Shown here: piece after piece, positions 42,777 to 51,585 of the stretch | How the letters are laid out: each line of letters begins with the position of its first letter | Numbering within the stretch: position 1 is the first letter of the stretch | Assembly (NCBI GenBank): GCA_937874695.1 | Contig: CALNAJ010000018.1 | Span: 129,559 to 193,558, forward strand | Source of the DNA: an uncultured Lactobacillus sp. | GTDB taxonomy: Bacteria > Bacillota > Bacilli > Lactobacillales > Lactobacillaceae | Direction of reading: 5' to 3' | Length of the DNA stretch: 64,000 nucleotides | Made by a program: the position numbers and the translations under genes | Notes under the pieces: generated by a model | What the model was told of the DNA's origin: nothing | What the model saw: only the letters and a program-made list of their open reading frames with translations | Databases searched by the model: none

Positions 42777-44087
42777 ATGATTATTCAGCAAAGACTAGTT
42801 GTGATTTCTTTAGATGCAATGGGGAGTCGGGACTTAGACGAACACTTAGAGGAGCTGCCCAATCTGCGGCGTCTGGTCGTCACGGGGACCCGAGTTAGAA
42901 AGGTGCGGGGTATTTATCCCACATTGACCTATCCCTCACATACCACGATCATCACCGGACAGTATCCGGCGGTTCACGGCATCGTGAACAATACTAAGAT
43001 GCAGCCGCAACGCCAGTCACCAGATTGGTACTGGTATCAACGCGATGTGAAGGTGCCGACCCTGTATGATCTCGTGCGTCAAAAGCACGAGAAGACGGCG
43101 GCCTTTCTGTGGCCAGTTACGGCGGGCAGCAAAATTACTTATAACTTAGCGGAAATTTTTCCCAACCGGATCTGGACGAACCAAGTTCTGGTTTCCTTAA
43201 AGGCCAGCAGTCCAGCCTTTCTATTGCGGATGAATCAACGTTACGGTCATTTGCGGCGGGGGATTCAACAACCCGAGCTGGATGACTTCATCACGGCCTG
43301 TGCGGTCGATACACTGACCCATAAGAAGCCCACGTTAACGCTGATTCACCTAGTCGACATGGATAGTATGCGTCACCGCTATGGGGTGCGGTCCGACGAA
43401 GCGATGGCGGCTCTGAAGCGCCTGGATGCCCGGGTTGGTAAGCTGATCGATGCGACGATTGCGGCCGGCACCTTCTCGGCCACGAACTTTGCCATTCTGG
43501 GGGATCACTACCAGATCAACGTGGATCACATGATTCACTTGAATCAAGCGTTTGCTAAACGCGGCTGGTTGACACCCATGGCTAATGGAACAGTCAAGAA
43601 TGATTGGCACGTGTGGGCGAAGTCTTGCGATGGGAGTACCTACGTGTACACGCGGAACTTTGCGGACAGCAAGCACTTACAACAACTGCTCGAGGAGACC
43701 CCTGGTGTTGCCAAGGTGATTGATGGTCAAGCTGCGGCTAAACGTGGGGCGGACCCGCACTGTCGCTTTATGGTAGAAGCGGAAGCCGGGTATTACTTTA
43801 CGGATGAGACCGGTCGTCCTGACGTGGTGGAGGCTGTTGACCCAGAGAGTCTCGGGCAACCAGACCGCTATCACGGGGTTCACGGTTATGATCCAGATAA
43901 GCCGGACTACTTTACGACGTTGGTTCTGAACGGGCCAGCGATTAAACCCAATCAAATCATTGATGAGGCGCGGCTGATCGATGAAGCCCCAACCTTTGCA
44001 CGACTCCTGAATGTGCAGTTTCCTGAAGACTTACCGGGCCAAGCTTTGACCGCGGCATTCAAGGAGGGCCACGATGAAGTTAAATAA
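42777..44087 (+). CDS. Alkaline phosphatase superfamily phosphodiesterase/nucleotide pyrophosphatase
   Basis: A 436-residue enzyme of the type I phosphodiesterase/nucleotide pyrophosphatase family. VVISLDAMGSRDL gives the first metal aspartate. YPTLTYPSHTTIITGQYPAVHGIVNN carries the nucleophilic threonine. Later metal sites are in LVDMDSMRHRYG, ILGDHYQI and YHGVHGYDP. No signal peptide is seen, so it probably acts in the cytosol. It follows the MarR gene by 23 bases and overlaps the MFS gene by 14. Substrate unknown. Confidence 0.87.
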   Translation: MIIQQRLVVISLDAMGSRDLDEHLEELPNLRRLVVTGTRVRKVRGIYPTLTYPSHTTIITGQYPAVHGIVNNTKMQPQRQSPDWYWYQRDVKVPTLYDLVRQKHEKTAAFLWPVTAGSKITYNLAEIFPNRIWTNQVLVSLKASSPAFLLRMNQRYGHLRRGIQQPELDDFITACAVDTLTHKKPTLTLIHLVDMDSMRHRYGVRSDEAMAALKRLDARVGKLIDATIAAGTFSATNFAILGDHYQINVDHMIHLNQAFAKRGWLTPMANGTVKNDWHVWAKSCDGSTYVYTRNFADSKHLQQLLEETPGVAKVIDGQAAAKRGADPHCRFMVEAEAGYYFTDETGRPDVVEAVDPESLGQPDRYHGVHGYDPDKPDYFTTLVLNGPAIKPNQIIDEARLIDEAPTFARLLNVQFPEDLPGQALTAAFKEGHDEVK

Positions 44088-45321
44088 AGAGCAATGGAGC
44101 TGGGTCTTCTACGACTGGGCCAACTCCGGCTACGGTATTATTGTGACCACGGCGGTTCTGCCGATTTATTTCAAAGGGGTTGCCGAAAGCAGTGGAGTCG
44201 CGGCGGCAAATGCTACGGCCTACTGGGGCTATGCCAATAGTTTTGGCACATTGCTCGTGGCTATCTTGGCACCTTTCCTAGGGGCCTTGGCCGATTACCG
44301 CGGGTTCAAGAAACGCCTGCTGACGGGTTTTGCCAGTCTGGGGATGGTGATGACGCTGGGATTGGCCCTGTTGCCATCCTCGCAGTGGCAGTGGCTGCTG
44401 TTCATCTATATCCTGTCGATTCTAGGATATTCGGGTGGGAATCTCTTCTATGATAGCTTTCTGACCGATGTCAGTGATGACCAGCAAATGGACCGATTGT
44501 CCAGTGTGGGCTACGGCTTTGGCTATCTGGGGGGCGTGATTGCCTTTCTGATCTTCATGGTCCTCGAGTTCACGAATGGCTTTGGGCATCTGTCGAGTCT
44601 GGCCGTTGCACGCTGGGGCTTTGCCTTAGCGGCCGTGTGGTGGATTGTCTTCTTTATCCCGTTCCAGCGTAACGTGCACCAGCGCCACGCCTTAGACGTC
44701 ACGTCAGCACCACTGAAGCAGAGCTGGCATCGCGTCTGGCAGACGATCATTCACTTGCGGCAACACAAATACTTAGCTTGGTTCCTGATTGCTTACTTCT
44801 GCTATATCGATGGGGTCGATACCATCTTTACCATGGCGACCTCCATCGGCCTGGATATCGGTATCAACAGCACGACACTGATCATGGTACTACTGGTCGT
44901 CCAGTTGGTGGCCTTTCCGTTTTCCATCTTCTACGGATGGTTGGCTGGCAAGACCAGCACCCGAACCGGGATCTTAATTGCCATTATTGTTTACCTGGTG
45001 ATCTGTGTGGATGCTTTGAATCTGAAATCGACCACGGATTTTTGGGTTTTGGCGGTCTTAGTCGGGACGAGTCAGGGCGGAATCCAAGCCTTGTCACGGT
45101 CCTACTTCGGTCGGCTAGTCCCTAAGGAACGCTCGAGTGAGTTCTTTGGCTTTTATAACATTTTGGGAAAGTTTTCAGCAGTGCTGGGTCCCGTTTTAGT
45201 CGGGGTCGTCACCCAAATGACTGGGCAATCCCGCATTGGGGCGGCATCGCTGTCGATTCTGTTTGTCATCGGTCTGATAATTTTTCTCACGATTCCACGG
45301 TCGGCGACAGGTAAATCCTAG
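44074..45321 (+). CDS. MFS transporter, UMF1 (Atg22-like) family
   Basis: A 415-residue protein with about 12 transmembrane segments. The beginning WVFYDWANSGYGIIVTTAVLP is the hallmark of the UMF1/Atg22-like group, as is FYDSFLTDVSD. GGIQALSRSYFGRLVPKERSSEFFGFYN is the typical late loop. Members are thought to move amino acids or other small solutes out of cells or vacuoles. It is the last gene of the MarR operon. The substrate, perhaps a product of the phosphodiesterase, is a guess. Confidence 0.9.
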   Translation: MKLNKEQWSWVFYDWANSGYGIIVTTAVLPIYFKGVAESSGVAAANATAYWGYANSFGTLLVAILAPFLGALADYRGFKKRLLTGFASLGMVMTLGLALLPSSQWQWLLFIYILSILGYSGGNLFYDSFLTDVSDDQQMDRLSSVGYGFGYLGGVIAFLIFMVLEFTNGFGHLSSLAVARWGFALAAVWWIVFFIPFQRNVHQRHALDVTSAPLKQSWHRVWQTIIHLRQHKYLAWFLIAYFCYIDGVDTIFTMATSIGLDIGINSTTLIMVLLVVQLVAFPFSIFYGWLAGKTSTRTGILIAIIVYLVICVDALNLKSTTDFWVLAVLVGTSQGGIQALSRSYFGRLVPKERSSEFFGFYNILGKFSAVLGPVLVGVVTQMTGQSRIGAASLSILFVIGLIIFLTIPRSATGKS

Positions 45322-45338
45322 TCGTCTCGTCGAAATTA

Positions 45339-45347
45339 TGGTATTCT
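45339..45347 (+). promoter_or_regulatory. Extended -10 promoter for degV
   Basis: TG-G-TATTCT fits an extended -10 element. It would produce a leader of about 150 nt containing the structures at 45369-45464. Confidence 0.45.
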
Positions 45348-45368
45348 AGTTTTTGAAACTTAATTTTG

Positions 45369-45464
45369 ACCCCAGTGGATATATCATTTTTAAGTCTGCC
45401 ACTGGCCGTACCGGTTAATCTTGCGCACTGAGTCATGATTAACGGTGCGGCTTAATTGTGGGGT
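45369..45464 (+). ncRNA. Structured 5' leader of degV, candidate cis-regulatory RNA
   Basis: Outer arms ACCCCA (45369-45374) and TGGGGT (45459-45464) enclose two helices. One is CCAGTGG/CCACTGG (45372-45378 with 45399-45405), which shares three bases with the outer arm. The other is a 14-bp helix with one bulge (45406-45420 with 45437-45450). No T run follows. I do not recognise a known riboswitch class. Confidence 0.45.
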
Positions 45465-45503
45465 AAATGAGTCCTAAACGAAAGATAAAGTAGGTGTACA
45501 AAC

Positions 45504-46370
45504 ATGAAGATTGCTGTGGTCACCGATAGTACCAGCTATTTGTCCGCAGAAGAGGTCGAGCGGTATCACATTCACGTCGTACCTATTCCGGTGATCATTG
45601 ATGGTCGCTCCTATGATGAAGATGTTGATATTACCACGAGCGAATTTTACGAGCGATTACGAAATTCCAAGTCCTTCCCCAGCACGTCCCAACCGCCATT
45701 AGGCGAAATGATCAATTTATATGATCAGTTGGCCGACGAGGGGTACGATGCGGTTATCAGCATTCATTTGGCCAGCACAATTTCTGGGTTCGTTAACCAG
45801 TTAAAGGCGTTGGCCCCAACGATTGAAAACATCAAGGTCATTCCATATGATTCACAAATTACTGTTAAATTAATGGGTTACTTAGCCATTGAAGCCTCAC
45901 GGATGGCCGCAAAGGGTGCCGAACCGGACGAAATCATTGCTCGGCTCGACGACTTGCGGTCAACGATCGGTGAGTACTTCGTGGTTGATGACCTGCAAAA
46001 CTTGGTGCGTGGTGGACGGTTGTCTAACGCGTCTGGGTTTATTGGGAGTGTCTTACGCATCAAGCCGTTATTGACGTTTGATGATGACACCCATGAGATT
46101 GTGGCTTTCGAGAAAGTTCGGTCACGTAAGAAGGCATTAGCCCGTGTGGAAGACCTCTTTGTCGAGGCCCAATCCAAGGTCGACTACCCGTTACGGGCGT
46201 TAGTCTTAGACGCTAACGATCCTGAGGGTGGTCAAGCTTGGGCTAATAAGATCGCCACGCAGTATCCCGAGATTCCGGTGGAACGGTCATACTTTGGGCC
46301 AGTCATTGGGACGCATTTGGGTGAAAAGGCGTTGGCCTTAGCCTGGTTAAAAGATTTCGATCGCGCTTAA
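45504..46370 (+). CDS. degV: DegV family fatty-acid-binding protein
   Basis: DegV/FakB proteins hold a fatty acid for phosphorylation by FakA, or bind lipids. The 288-residue sequence opens with KIAVVTDSTSYL, followed by PIPVIIDGRSYDEDVDI, SQPPLGEM and the lipid-binding GGRLSNASGFIGSVLRIKPL. ATG at 45504 lies after a weak site (GTAGGTG). No kinase gene is near. A structured leader precedes it. Confidence 0.9.
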   Translation: MKIAVVTDSTSYLSAEEVERYHIHVVPIPVIIDGRSYDEDVDITTSEFYERLRNSKSFPSTSQPPLGEMINLYDQLADEGYDAVISIHLASTISGFVNQLKALAPTIENIKVIPYDSQITVKLMGYLAIEASRMAAKGAEPDEIIARLDDLRSTIGEYFVVDDLQNLVRGGRLSNASGFIGSVLRIKPLLTFDDDTHEIVAFEKVRSRKKALARVEDLFVEAQSKVDYPLRALVLDANDPEGGQAWANKIATQYPEIPVERSYFGPVIGTHLGEKALALAWLKDFDRA

Positions 46371-46422
46371 AGCGTGCATCTTCTAGGTGGTTATGGTAAG
46401 CTAGTCGCTGTAATTAAATTTA

Positions 46423-46510
46423 CGGAGTAGGAAATAAAGCGTCAAGTGCTGGTGGAACGCAATGTGAACACCGGACGAAGGGCAATTGGCCCGCGATTTT
46501 ATTTCCGCAT
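46423..46510 (+). ncRNA. Tetrahydrofolate (THF) riboswitch
   Basis: The THF-II/folT-type core is visible: GGAGTAG at 46424, GCGTCAAGTGCTGG, CCGGACGAAGGGC and a closing helix GGAAATAAA (46430-46438) with TTTATTTCC (46498-46506). These elements match the folT-associated THF riboswitch. The downstream CTCCCTTAGGAG includes the ribosome binding site and a CTCC that could mask it, so control of translation is likely. Confidence 0.85.
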
Positions 46511-46551
46511 TGGCCGCAGCGATGTGGCAACTCCCTTAGGAGATGTCTGAA

Positions 46552-47085
46552 TTGAAGATGACTGTAGAGACTCGGCTACCTAAGCTGAGCACGTTGAGTT
46601 TGGTCACAATGGGCCTATTGATGGCGTTACAATTGGTGATCAAGAGTTTTTCGGTGGGACCAGCATTCCTGAAGTTTAGCTTCACGTTCCTGGTCGCGGC
46701 ACTGGTTGCCCGTTTATTTGGCCCCTGGTGGGGGATGATGACGGCAGCGGTGGTTGACGTTATCGGCACGCTGATGTCGGGTGGCCCGTTCTTTATCGGG
46801 TTTACGATCTCGGCGGTGTTGGGGTCACTGATCTACGCCTTGTTCCTGTATGGGAAGCCGGTGAGCTGGCCACGGTTGATCATCGCACAGGTGATTATCT
46901 CAGTAGTGGTTAACGCGCTGCTGAACACGCTGTGGGTGGCGATCATGTATAAGACGCCATTCTGGGGACTATTCCCGGTACGACTCTTAAAACAGGTAAT
47001 TATGACACCGATTCAAGTCGTGTTGCTTTACGCGCTGTTTAAGAGCCAGATGGTTAACTTAATTCAAAAACGCTTAAACCTTTAA
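46552..47085 (+). CDS. folT: ECF transporter S component, FolT-like (folate uptake)
   Basis: A 177-residue substrate-binding membrane subunit with about six hydrophobic segments. SVGPAFLKFSFTFLVAALVARLFGPWWGMMTAAVVDVIG matches the folate-type S components of energy-coupling factor transporters. The THF riboswitch upstream strongly supports folate as substrate. The start TTG at 46552 is chosen because AGGAG lies 9 bases before it; ATG at 46543 directly abuts that site. The ATP-binding and T subunits are not in the window. Confidence 0.88.
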   Translation: MKMTVETRLPKLSTLSLVTMGLLMALQLVIKSFSVGPAFLKFSFTFLVAALVARLFGPWWGMMTAAVVDVIGTLMSGGPFFIGFTISAVLGSLIYALFLYGKPVSWPRLIIAQVIISVVVNALLNTLWVAIMYKTPFWGLFPVRLLKQVIMTPIQVVLLYALFKSQMVNLIQKRLNL

Positions 47086-47095
47086 AGTAAATGAG

Positions 47096-47130
47096 CACCA
47101 TTTCGGTTGAGAAACTGGGATGGTGTTTTT
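47096..47130 (+). terminator. folT terminator
   Basis: CACCAT and ATGGTG close a hairpin with an inner GGTT/AAAC-type helix, followed by Ts. Confidence 0.78.
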
Positions 47131-47370
47131 AGTTGGCGTGGGGTGAAGTAGACAAGCTTAAATAAATTACTTTAACTTATGACTACACCAAACCCACCCA
47201 CCACAATTCCACTTGCTAAACCCACAGCAGTGACTAACTGGTCCTTAGAGAATGTATGGTCAGTGCGTGAACCTTTAACTTTTTCTATTGAATCGGGGAT
47301 TTGCCTTGTGTCTCCCGACTTTTTCAGTTATAACAAGGATTGACGAGGCGCCATTTCGGGGAGGATATTT

Positions 47371-47811
47371 ATGAAGCAACTACTACAACTCTATGACAAG
47401 TATAAGAGTGTCATTGCATACCTATTTTTCGGGGGACTCACGACATTGGTCAACCTGGTCGTCTTCTTCGTGACCGCGACAATGTGGGGCTGGAATTACC
47501 AGATTGCAACGGCGATGGCGTGGTTTATTTCCGTGCTGTTTGCGTACGTGACCAACCGGGTATGGGTCTTCCACTCCCACTTCACCACGTTTGAGGCCCT
47601 GTGGCGCGAGATTATCACATTCTTCTCCGTCAGAGCGGCCACGCTGATTATGGATGAAGGCATCATGTGGATCGGGGTATCCTTATTATCGCAAAATGAA
47701 ATGCTGACTAAGTTGGTTGACCAAGTCATTGTTGTCTTGGCAAACTACTTCTTCAGCAAATGGTTCGTCTTTCGTAAGACCAAGGCGACCTCATCGTCAA
47801 TGAATGAGTAA
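47371..47811 (+). CDS. GtrA family membrane protein
   Basis: A 146-residue protein with four transmembrane segments. The pattern YLFFGGLTTLVNLVVFF, VAMAWFISVLFAYVTNRVWVF (here ATAMAWFISVLFAYVTNRVW) and VLANYFFSKWFVF is characteristic of GtrA proteins. These act in export or flipping of lipid-linked sugars for surface polysaccharides or teichoic acid decoration. ATG at 47371 follows GGGGAGGA. It stands alone; no glycosyltransferase is beside it. Confidence 0.9.
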   Translation: MKQLLQLYDKYKSVIAYLFFGGLTTLVNLVVFFVTATMWGWNYQIATAMAWFISVLFAYVTNRVWVFHSHFTTFEALWREIITFFSVRAATLIMDEGIMWIGVSLLSQNEMLTKLVDQVIVVLANYFFSKWFVFRKTKATSSSMNE

Positions 47812-47975
47812 ATGTCTAGATCACGCTGTCTGAATGGATGGCGTGATTTTTTAGTATCACTGTCATAAACCGTTGATGAGCTAACCAAGGCTAGTATCAA
47901 AACGATTTTTCAAAAAACTGAGACAGATTCCCCGGAAATTACATTAGTAGTAAGTAGGGACATCATTTGCCAAGC

Positions 47976-48022
47976 AAAAAACCAAGCCCTGATTCGGCAC
48001 TAACCGAATCGGACTTGGCTTT
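47976..48022 (-). terminator. Terminator of the VanZ-like gene
   Basis: A long hairpin around GATTCGG/CCGAATC, with CCAAG/CTTGG below, ends in Ts when read on the minus strand. Confidence 0.82.
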
Positions 48023-48032
48023 AAATTTAATG

Positions 48033-48551
48033 TTAGGCAACTGCGCGCTGCTGGCGTTGTCGGTTGCGGTGACCAACGCGAACGCGGTAATAGATGGCGA
48101 CTAGAACGCCACCAATCACGATACCGATAGCATTGGCGAGAACATCGTTGATATCGCTACTCCGATTGATTAACCAGTGCTGTGAGAGGATATACTGAAT
48201 GGTTTCGATGCTACTACCAGTGAAGAGGCCGAATGCGCCGACGCCCCAGATGGAAATCTTCGGGGCGAGCCACTTTAGCAGGAGACCAAGTGGCAGGGTC
48301 AAGAGAATATTTTCCGCAAAGCCGAGATTAAAGACGTCTAATTGCGTTAAGTTCACGCGGCCGAAGCCAACAGGCATAATGTAGACGCCGGTGCCAGAGA
48401 AGGAAATCGGTGTGAATAGGATTGCTGCTAAGCCGGTTAAGTAGGCTAGAGTCAGCAGGGCGAACCACCGATGCTTGTGCGTGGTCGTGACGATGAGCAG
48501 GCCGCTCAAGCAGGCCATGAGTAAGATAATTAATAAGGGTTCCCAGCGCAT
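48033..48551 (-). CDS. VanZ-like family protein
   Basis: A 172-residue protein with four to five transmembrane segments. VNLTQLDVFNLGFAENILLTLPLGLLLKW and SSIETIQYILSQHWLINRSSDINDVLANAIG match the VanZ-like family, associated with low-level teicoplanin resistance in one case but otherwise uncharacterised. Start ATG at 48551 has an ideal site (GGAGGTGATTCG); the frame to 48599 has none. It is convergent with gtrA. Confidence 0.88.
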   Translation of the reverse strand: MRWEPLLIILLMACLSGLLIVTTTHKHRWFALLTLAYLTGLAAILFTPISFSGTGVYIMPVGFGRVNLTQLDVFNLGFAENILLTLPLGLLLKWLAPKISIWGVGAFGLFTGSSIETIQYILSQHWLINRSSDINDVLANAIGIVIGGVLVAIYYRVRVGHRNRQRQQRAVA

Positions 48552-48830
48552 CGAATCACCTCCGAAAGATGCTAACCATTTAAACGTGTCATTCAACATG
48601 TTCTTAGACTACCGCAGAATGACGTAGCTGTGGGAAATTTGCCGGGGGCTTTAAGGTTTCTTTGGCCCTTTAGTAAATTCATAAGTTCTTGGGCAAAGAA
48701 ACATCACATTCTTTCGCGGTCTCGGTGTACAGGCTGAAATGCGTCGACTGAGAATGTAGATGACGGGTGGCGCTGGCGGCTCTGTCAGCGTGGTATGATA
48801 AGGACAAATTAGTTGAGGAGGCGGAGTAAC

Positions 48831-49679
48831 ATGACCCATTCAGATTATCAAAGTGAATTGCGAGACAATCAAGCCAATTGGAACGACCGCGCTAAAGTCC
48901 ACATGACCTCGGATTTTTACGACGTCGATTACTTGGTGGCAACTCCAGACGAAACGACGGTGACCGTTCAGCATGACTATGCCGTTCTGCGGCAATGGCT
49001 ACCTGAACATACGATTAAAGGTCGTGACTTGCTCCACCTGCAGTGTCATATCGGAACGGATACACTGTCCTGGCAACGCCTTGGCGCTACCAACGTCACG
49101 GGTTTGGACTTTTCGTCACAGTCACTGACGTATGCCAGAGAGATTGCACAACGCGCACAGGCTGACATTACATATGTGCAGGGCGATGCGCGCTTTGCCA
49201 GTCAGCGGATTCAACGAAAATTTGACGTTGTGGTCACCAGTATGGGGACGATTACGTGGCTGCCAAATCTGACGGCTTGGGCCCGGTCGATTGCGACGTT
49301 GTTGAAGGCTGGCGGTACATTTATGCTCCGTGATGATCATCCCTTCCTCAACGCGTTAGACTTCGAGTCGATGGTCGTTCACGCTGATTACTTCAATGAC
49401 GGCACGCTGACCTACGAACAGGATGGCTCGTACACTGACCATTCGGCCCATCGCGTGCAACACACAACAAACCACAACTGGAACCATGACTTTCAAGAGA
49501 TCATCACAGCCCTCCTAACAGCGGGATTAACTCTCGAATTTCTGGGTGAATATCCACGAACGGAGTGGCCAGCGTTACCAAATCTGGTACAGCGCGACGG
49601 TTGGTTTGAACTGCCGGCCGATGCGCCGAAGATTCCCCTGACATTTGCGCTGGCGGCAAAGAAGCCAGCTCGCGGATAA
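48831..49679 (+). CDS. SAM-dependent methyltransferase, class I
   Basis: A 282-residue methyltransferase. Motif I is LLHLQCHIGTDTLSWQRLGATNVTGLDFS (about 70-98), followed by DARFAS and FDVVVTSMGTITWLPNL. The opening NQANWNDRAKVHMTSDFYDVD is common in a Gram-positive methyltransferase group of unknown substrate. ATG at 48831 follows GAGGAGGCGGAG. It is a single gene, convergent with the exporter at 49715. Confidence 0.87.
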   Translation: MTHSDYQSELRDNQANWNDRAKVHMTSDFYDVDYLVATPDETTVTVQHDYAVLRQWLPEHTIKGRDLLHLQCHIGTDTLSWQRLGATNVTGLDFSSQSLTYAREIAQRAQADITYVQGDARFASQRIQRKFDVVVTSMGTITWLPNLTAWARSIATLLKAGGTFMLRDDHPFLNALDFESMVVHADYFNDGTLTYEQDGSYTDHSAHRVQHTTNHNWNHDFQEIITALLTAGLTLEFLGEYPRTEWPALPNLVQRDGWFELPADAPKIPLTFALAAKKPARG

Positions 49680-49714
49680 CTAGTTGTGATAGTTCATCCC
49701 TAATCCTGCCTGCT

Positions 49715-51451
49715 TTAGTGATTGTGTCGAAATTTGAATATGGGCACCATCAGGATTGCTGCAAATGGCACCCAGCTTAACACACCGAAAACATTAAGAA
49801 AGGCGTGATTCAAGTGGTACTTTAGTGACCGGTGAATGCGTTGCGTCAATTCGGTTAATTCGCGGTTAAGTTGGTGAACGCGTTGGGTGATCTTACGGTT
49901 GACTGCGATGGTGATTGACCGCTGTAGCTGGTGCTTTGCGGTCAGTGGAATGAGCGTCACTGGCACTGCCTTAGCTGTGGATATGCTGAGTAGCTGTTGT
50001 TGGTAGATTCGATGAACTTGTTGCTGTCGAGCAGCCGTAGAAACCGTGATGGTCGTCGGCTTGAATTTCGTCTTGGTGGACGTGCTATTTGGATTGAGCC
50101 GCCGTTGCAGCTTTTGATTGAGTCGATGCTGCTGCGTTGCCGTTACGTTGGCCAACCGACTGACCTGGGTGTAAGCGACGGCCAGTGTTTCACGCTTCGC
50201 ATGGGTCACGTTGCTGGTGAGTAGCGTGGTAAAGACGGCAATTGCCAGGACCATTCCCACTTGTCGTAGGACGTTGGCCACACTTTGCGAGCTGGTCAAA
50301 CGGGCGCCGTGAAAGTCGGCTACGGCGAGAATGTTCGCTGTGGCTGCGACTAAGCCGTAGCCTAAACCCAAGAGAATATCGGCGATAATCAGTTGCCGAT
50401 AGTTGCTGCCCAGTGGAATACGGCCAAGTAGGACATAGCTGATACCCATCAGTAGGAAGCCACTGGCAACAATCGGTTTGTCGTTGACGTGACGAATCAC
50501 CAACGACGTTAGGATGACCGTCACCATAACCGTGATGGAATAGGGCGTCATCAGCAGAGCCGCTGTGAGTTCGCTGGTACCGTGAACACGAGTGAGAAAG
50601 GTTGGTAGAAGCACTGCGAGCCCACCCAGAAAGAAATTGCAGAGAATCAGTGCAAGGCTGGCACCATTAAAGTTACGACTCCGAAAGAGCTGCAGGTCGA
50701 CCATGGGGTGCGCGGTATGCCGCTCCCAGGCCAGAAAGGTGATGAAACTGACCGTGGTCAATGTAAACAGACTCATGATGATCGTGGACTGCCAACCCCA
50801 GGCATTACCTTTGATCAACCCCAGTGACAGGCTGAAAAGTAAGACCATGCTGAGCAGGGCACCGAGCCAATCAATTTTAACGGTAACCGTTTTTTCGTGG
50901 CGCAGAGGCAGTACGAAGCCAAAAACAATCAGGTCTAGAATGACCAATGGCACATTGATGAAGAAGACCCAGCGCCAACCCCAATATTGGGCAACAATCC
51001 CGCCGACAGTCGGTCCCAACGCAACGGCTAATCCTTGAACACCCGCCAATGCGGCAACGACTCGATTCCGGTTGGCTTGGCTGCTGAGGTCCAGGCCAAT
51101 GACCATACTGGTCGGAATGATGGCAGCAGCCCCGATACTTTGAATGGCCCGGGCAACAAGCATCCAGGTCAGATTGGGTGACAGACCAGTTAGGAGTGAC
51201 CCCAGGCCAAAGGCGACTAAACCAGCAAAGACAAATTTATTCTGACCAAAGTGTTCCGCGAGACGGCCGAATGGAATGATCAGTGTGGCGAAAATGATCG
51301 TGTAGACGTTGAGTGCCCAAGATAGTTCGGTCAGGTTTTCCCCAAAGGCCGACTGAATTTCGGGTAGAACGATGGTCATGATGGAAACATCCATCATACA
51401 TAGCAGGTTTCCGAGCAGTAAAACGGGTAAAATACCCTTTAGCTTGTTCAT
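49715..51451 (-). CDS. DHA2-family MFS drug exporter, EmrB/QacA-like
   Basis: A 578-residue exporter with about 14 transmembrane segments. LCMMDVSIMTIVLPEI, WALNVYTIIFATLIIPFGRLAEHFG and AGVQGLAVALGPTVGGIVAQYWGWRWVFFINVP are DHA2 motifs A and C. Residues about 410-540 form a large hydrophilic, helical loop before the final segment, unlike compact members. The start ATG at 51451 has GGGGGAG upstream. It is divergent from a TetR gene that probably controls it. Confidence 0.9.
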   Translation of the reverse strand: MNKLKGILPVLLLGNLLCMMDVSIMTIVLPEIQSAFGENLTELSWALNVYTIIFATLIIPFGRLAEHFGQNKFVFAGLVAFGLGSLLTGLSPNLTWMLVARAIQSIGAAAIIPTSMVIGLDLSSQANRNRVVAALAGVQGLAVALGPTVGGIVAQYWGWRWVFFINVPLVILDLIVFGFVLPLRHEKTVTVKIDWLGALLSMVLLFSLSLGLIKGNAWGWQSTIIMSLFTLTTVSFITFLAWERHTAHPMVDLQLFRSRNFNGASLALILCNFFLGGLAVLLPTFLTRVHGTSELTAALLMTPYSITVMVTVILTSLVIRHVNDKPIVASGFLLMGISYVLLGRIPLGSNYRQLIIADILLGLGYGLVAATANILAVADFHGARLTSSQSVANVLRQVGMVLAIAVFTTLLTSNVTHAKRETLAVAYTQVSRLANVTATQQHRLNQKLQRRLNPNSTSTKTKFKPTTITVSTAARQQQVHRIYQQQLLSISTAKAVPVTLIPLTAKHQLQRSITIAVNRKITQRVHQLNRELTELTQRIHRSLKYHLNHAFLNVFGVLSWVPFAAILMVPIFKFRHNH

Positions 51452-51472
51452 AGTGAGCTCCCCCTTTTGTGG

Positions 51473-51571
51473 CACATCTGTGACACCTTGACTTTAACAG
51501 CGTATACTGGGTCCTACAAGTGCAAGTCGCTACTGAAAGACAAGTGCTACAGATGTGGGAGATTTGTGACA
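51473..51571. promoter_or_regulatory. Divergent promoters and operator candidates, exporter/TetR
   Basis: Inverted arms CACATCTGT (51473-51481) and ACAGATGTG (51549-51557) bracket the region. TGTGACA also occurs twice (51479 and 51565). Promoters: TGTGAC-N18-TATACT (51479-51508) for the TetR gene; TTGTAG-N17-TAAAGT on the minus strand for the exporter. Confidence 0.6.
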
Positions 51572-51585
51572 GGAGGTTAGGCACC

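Noticed and set aside
47172..47327. Minus-strand open stretch ending in a hydrophobic, glycine-rich segment (VGLASGIVVGGFGVVIS)
   Set aside because: It looks protein-like but has no ATG, GTG or TTG start nor ribosome binding site; it may be a gene remnant, but I cannot support a call.
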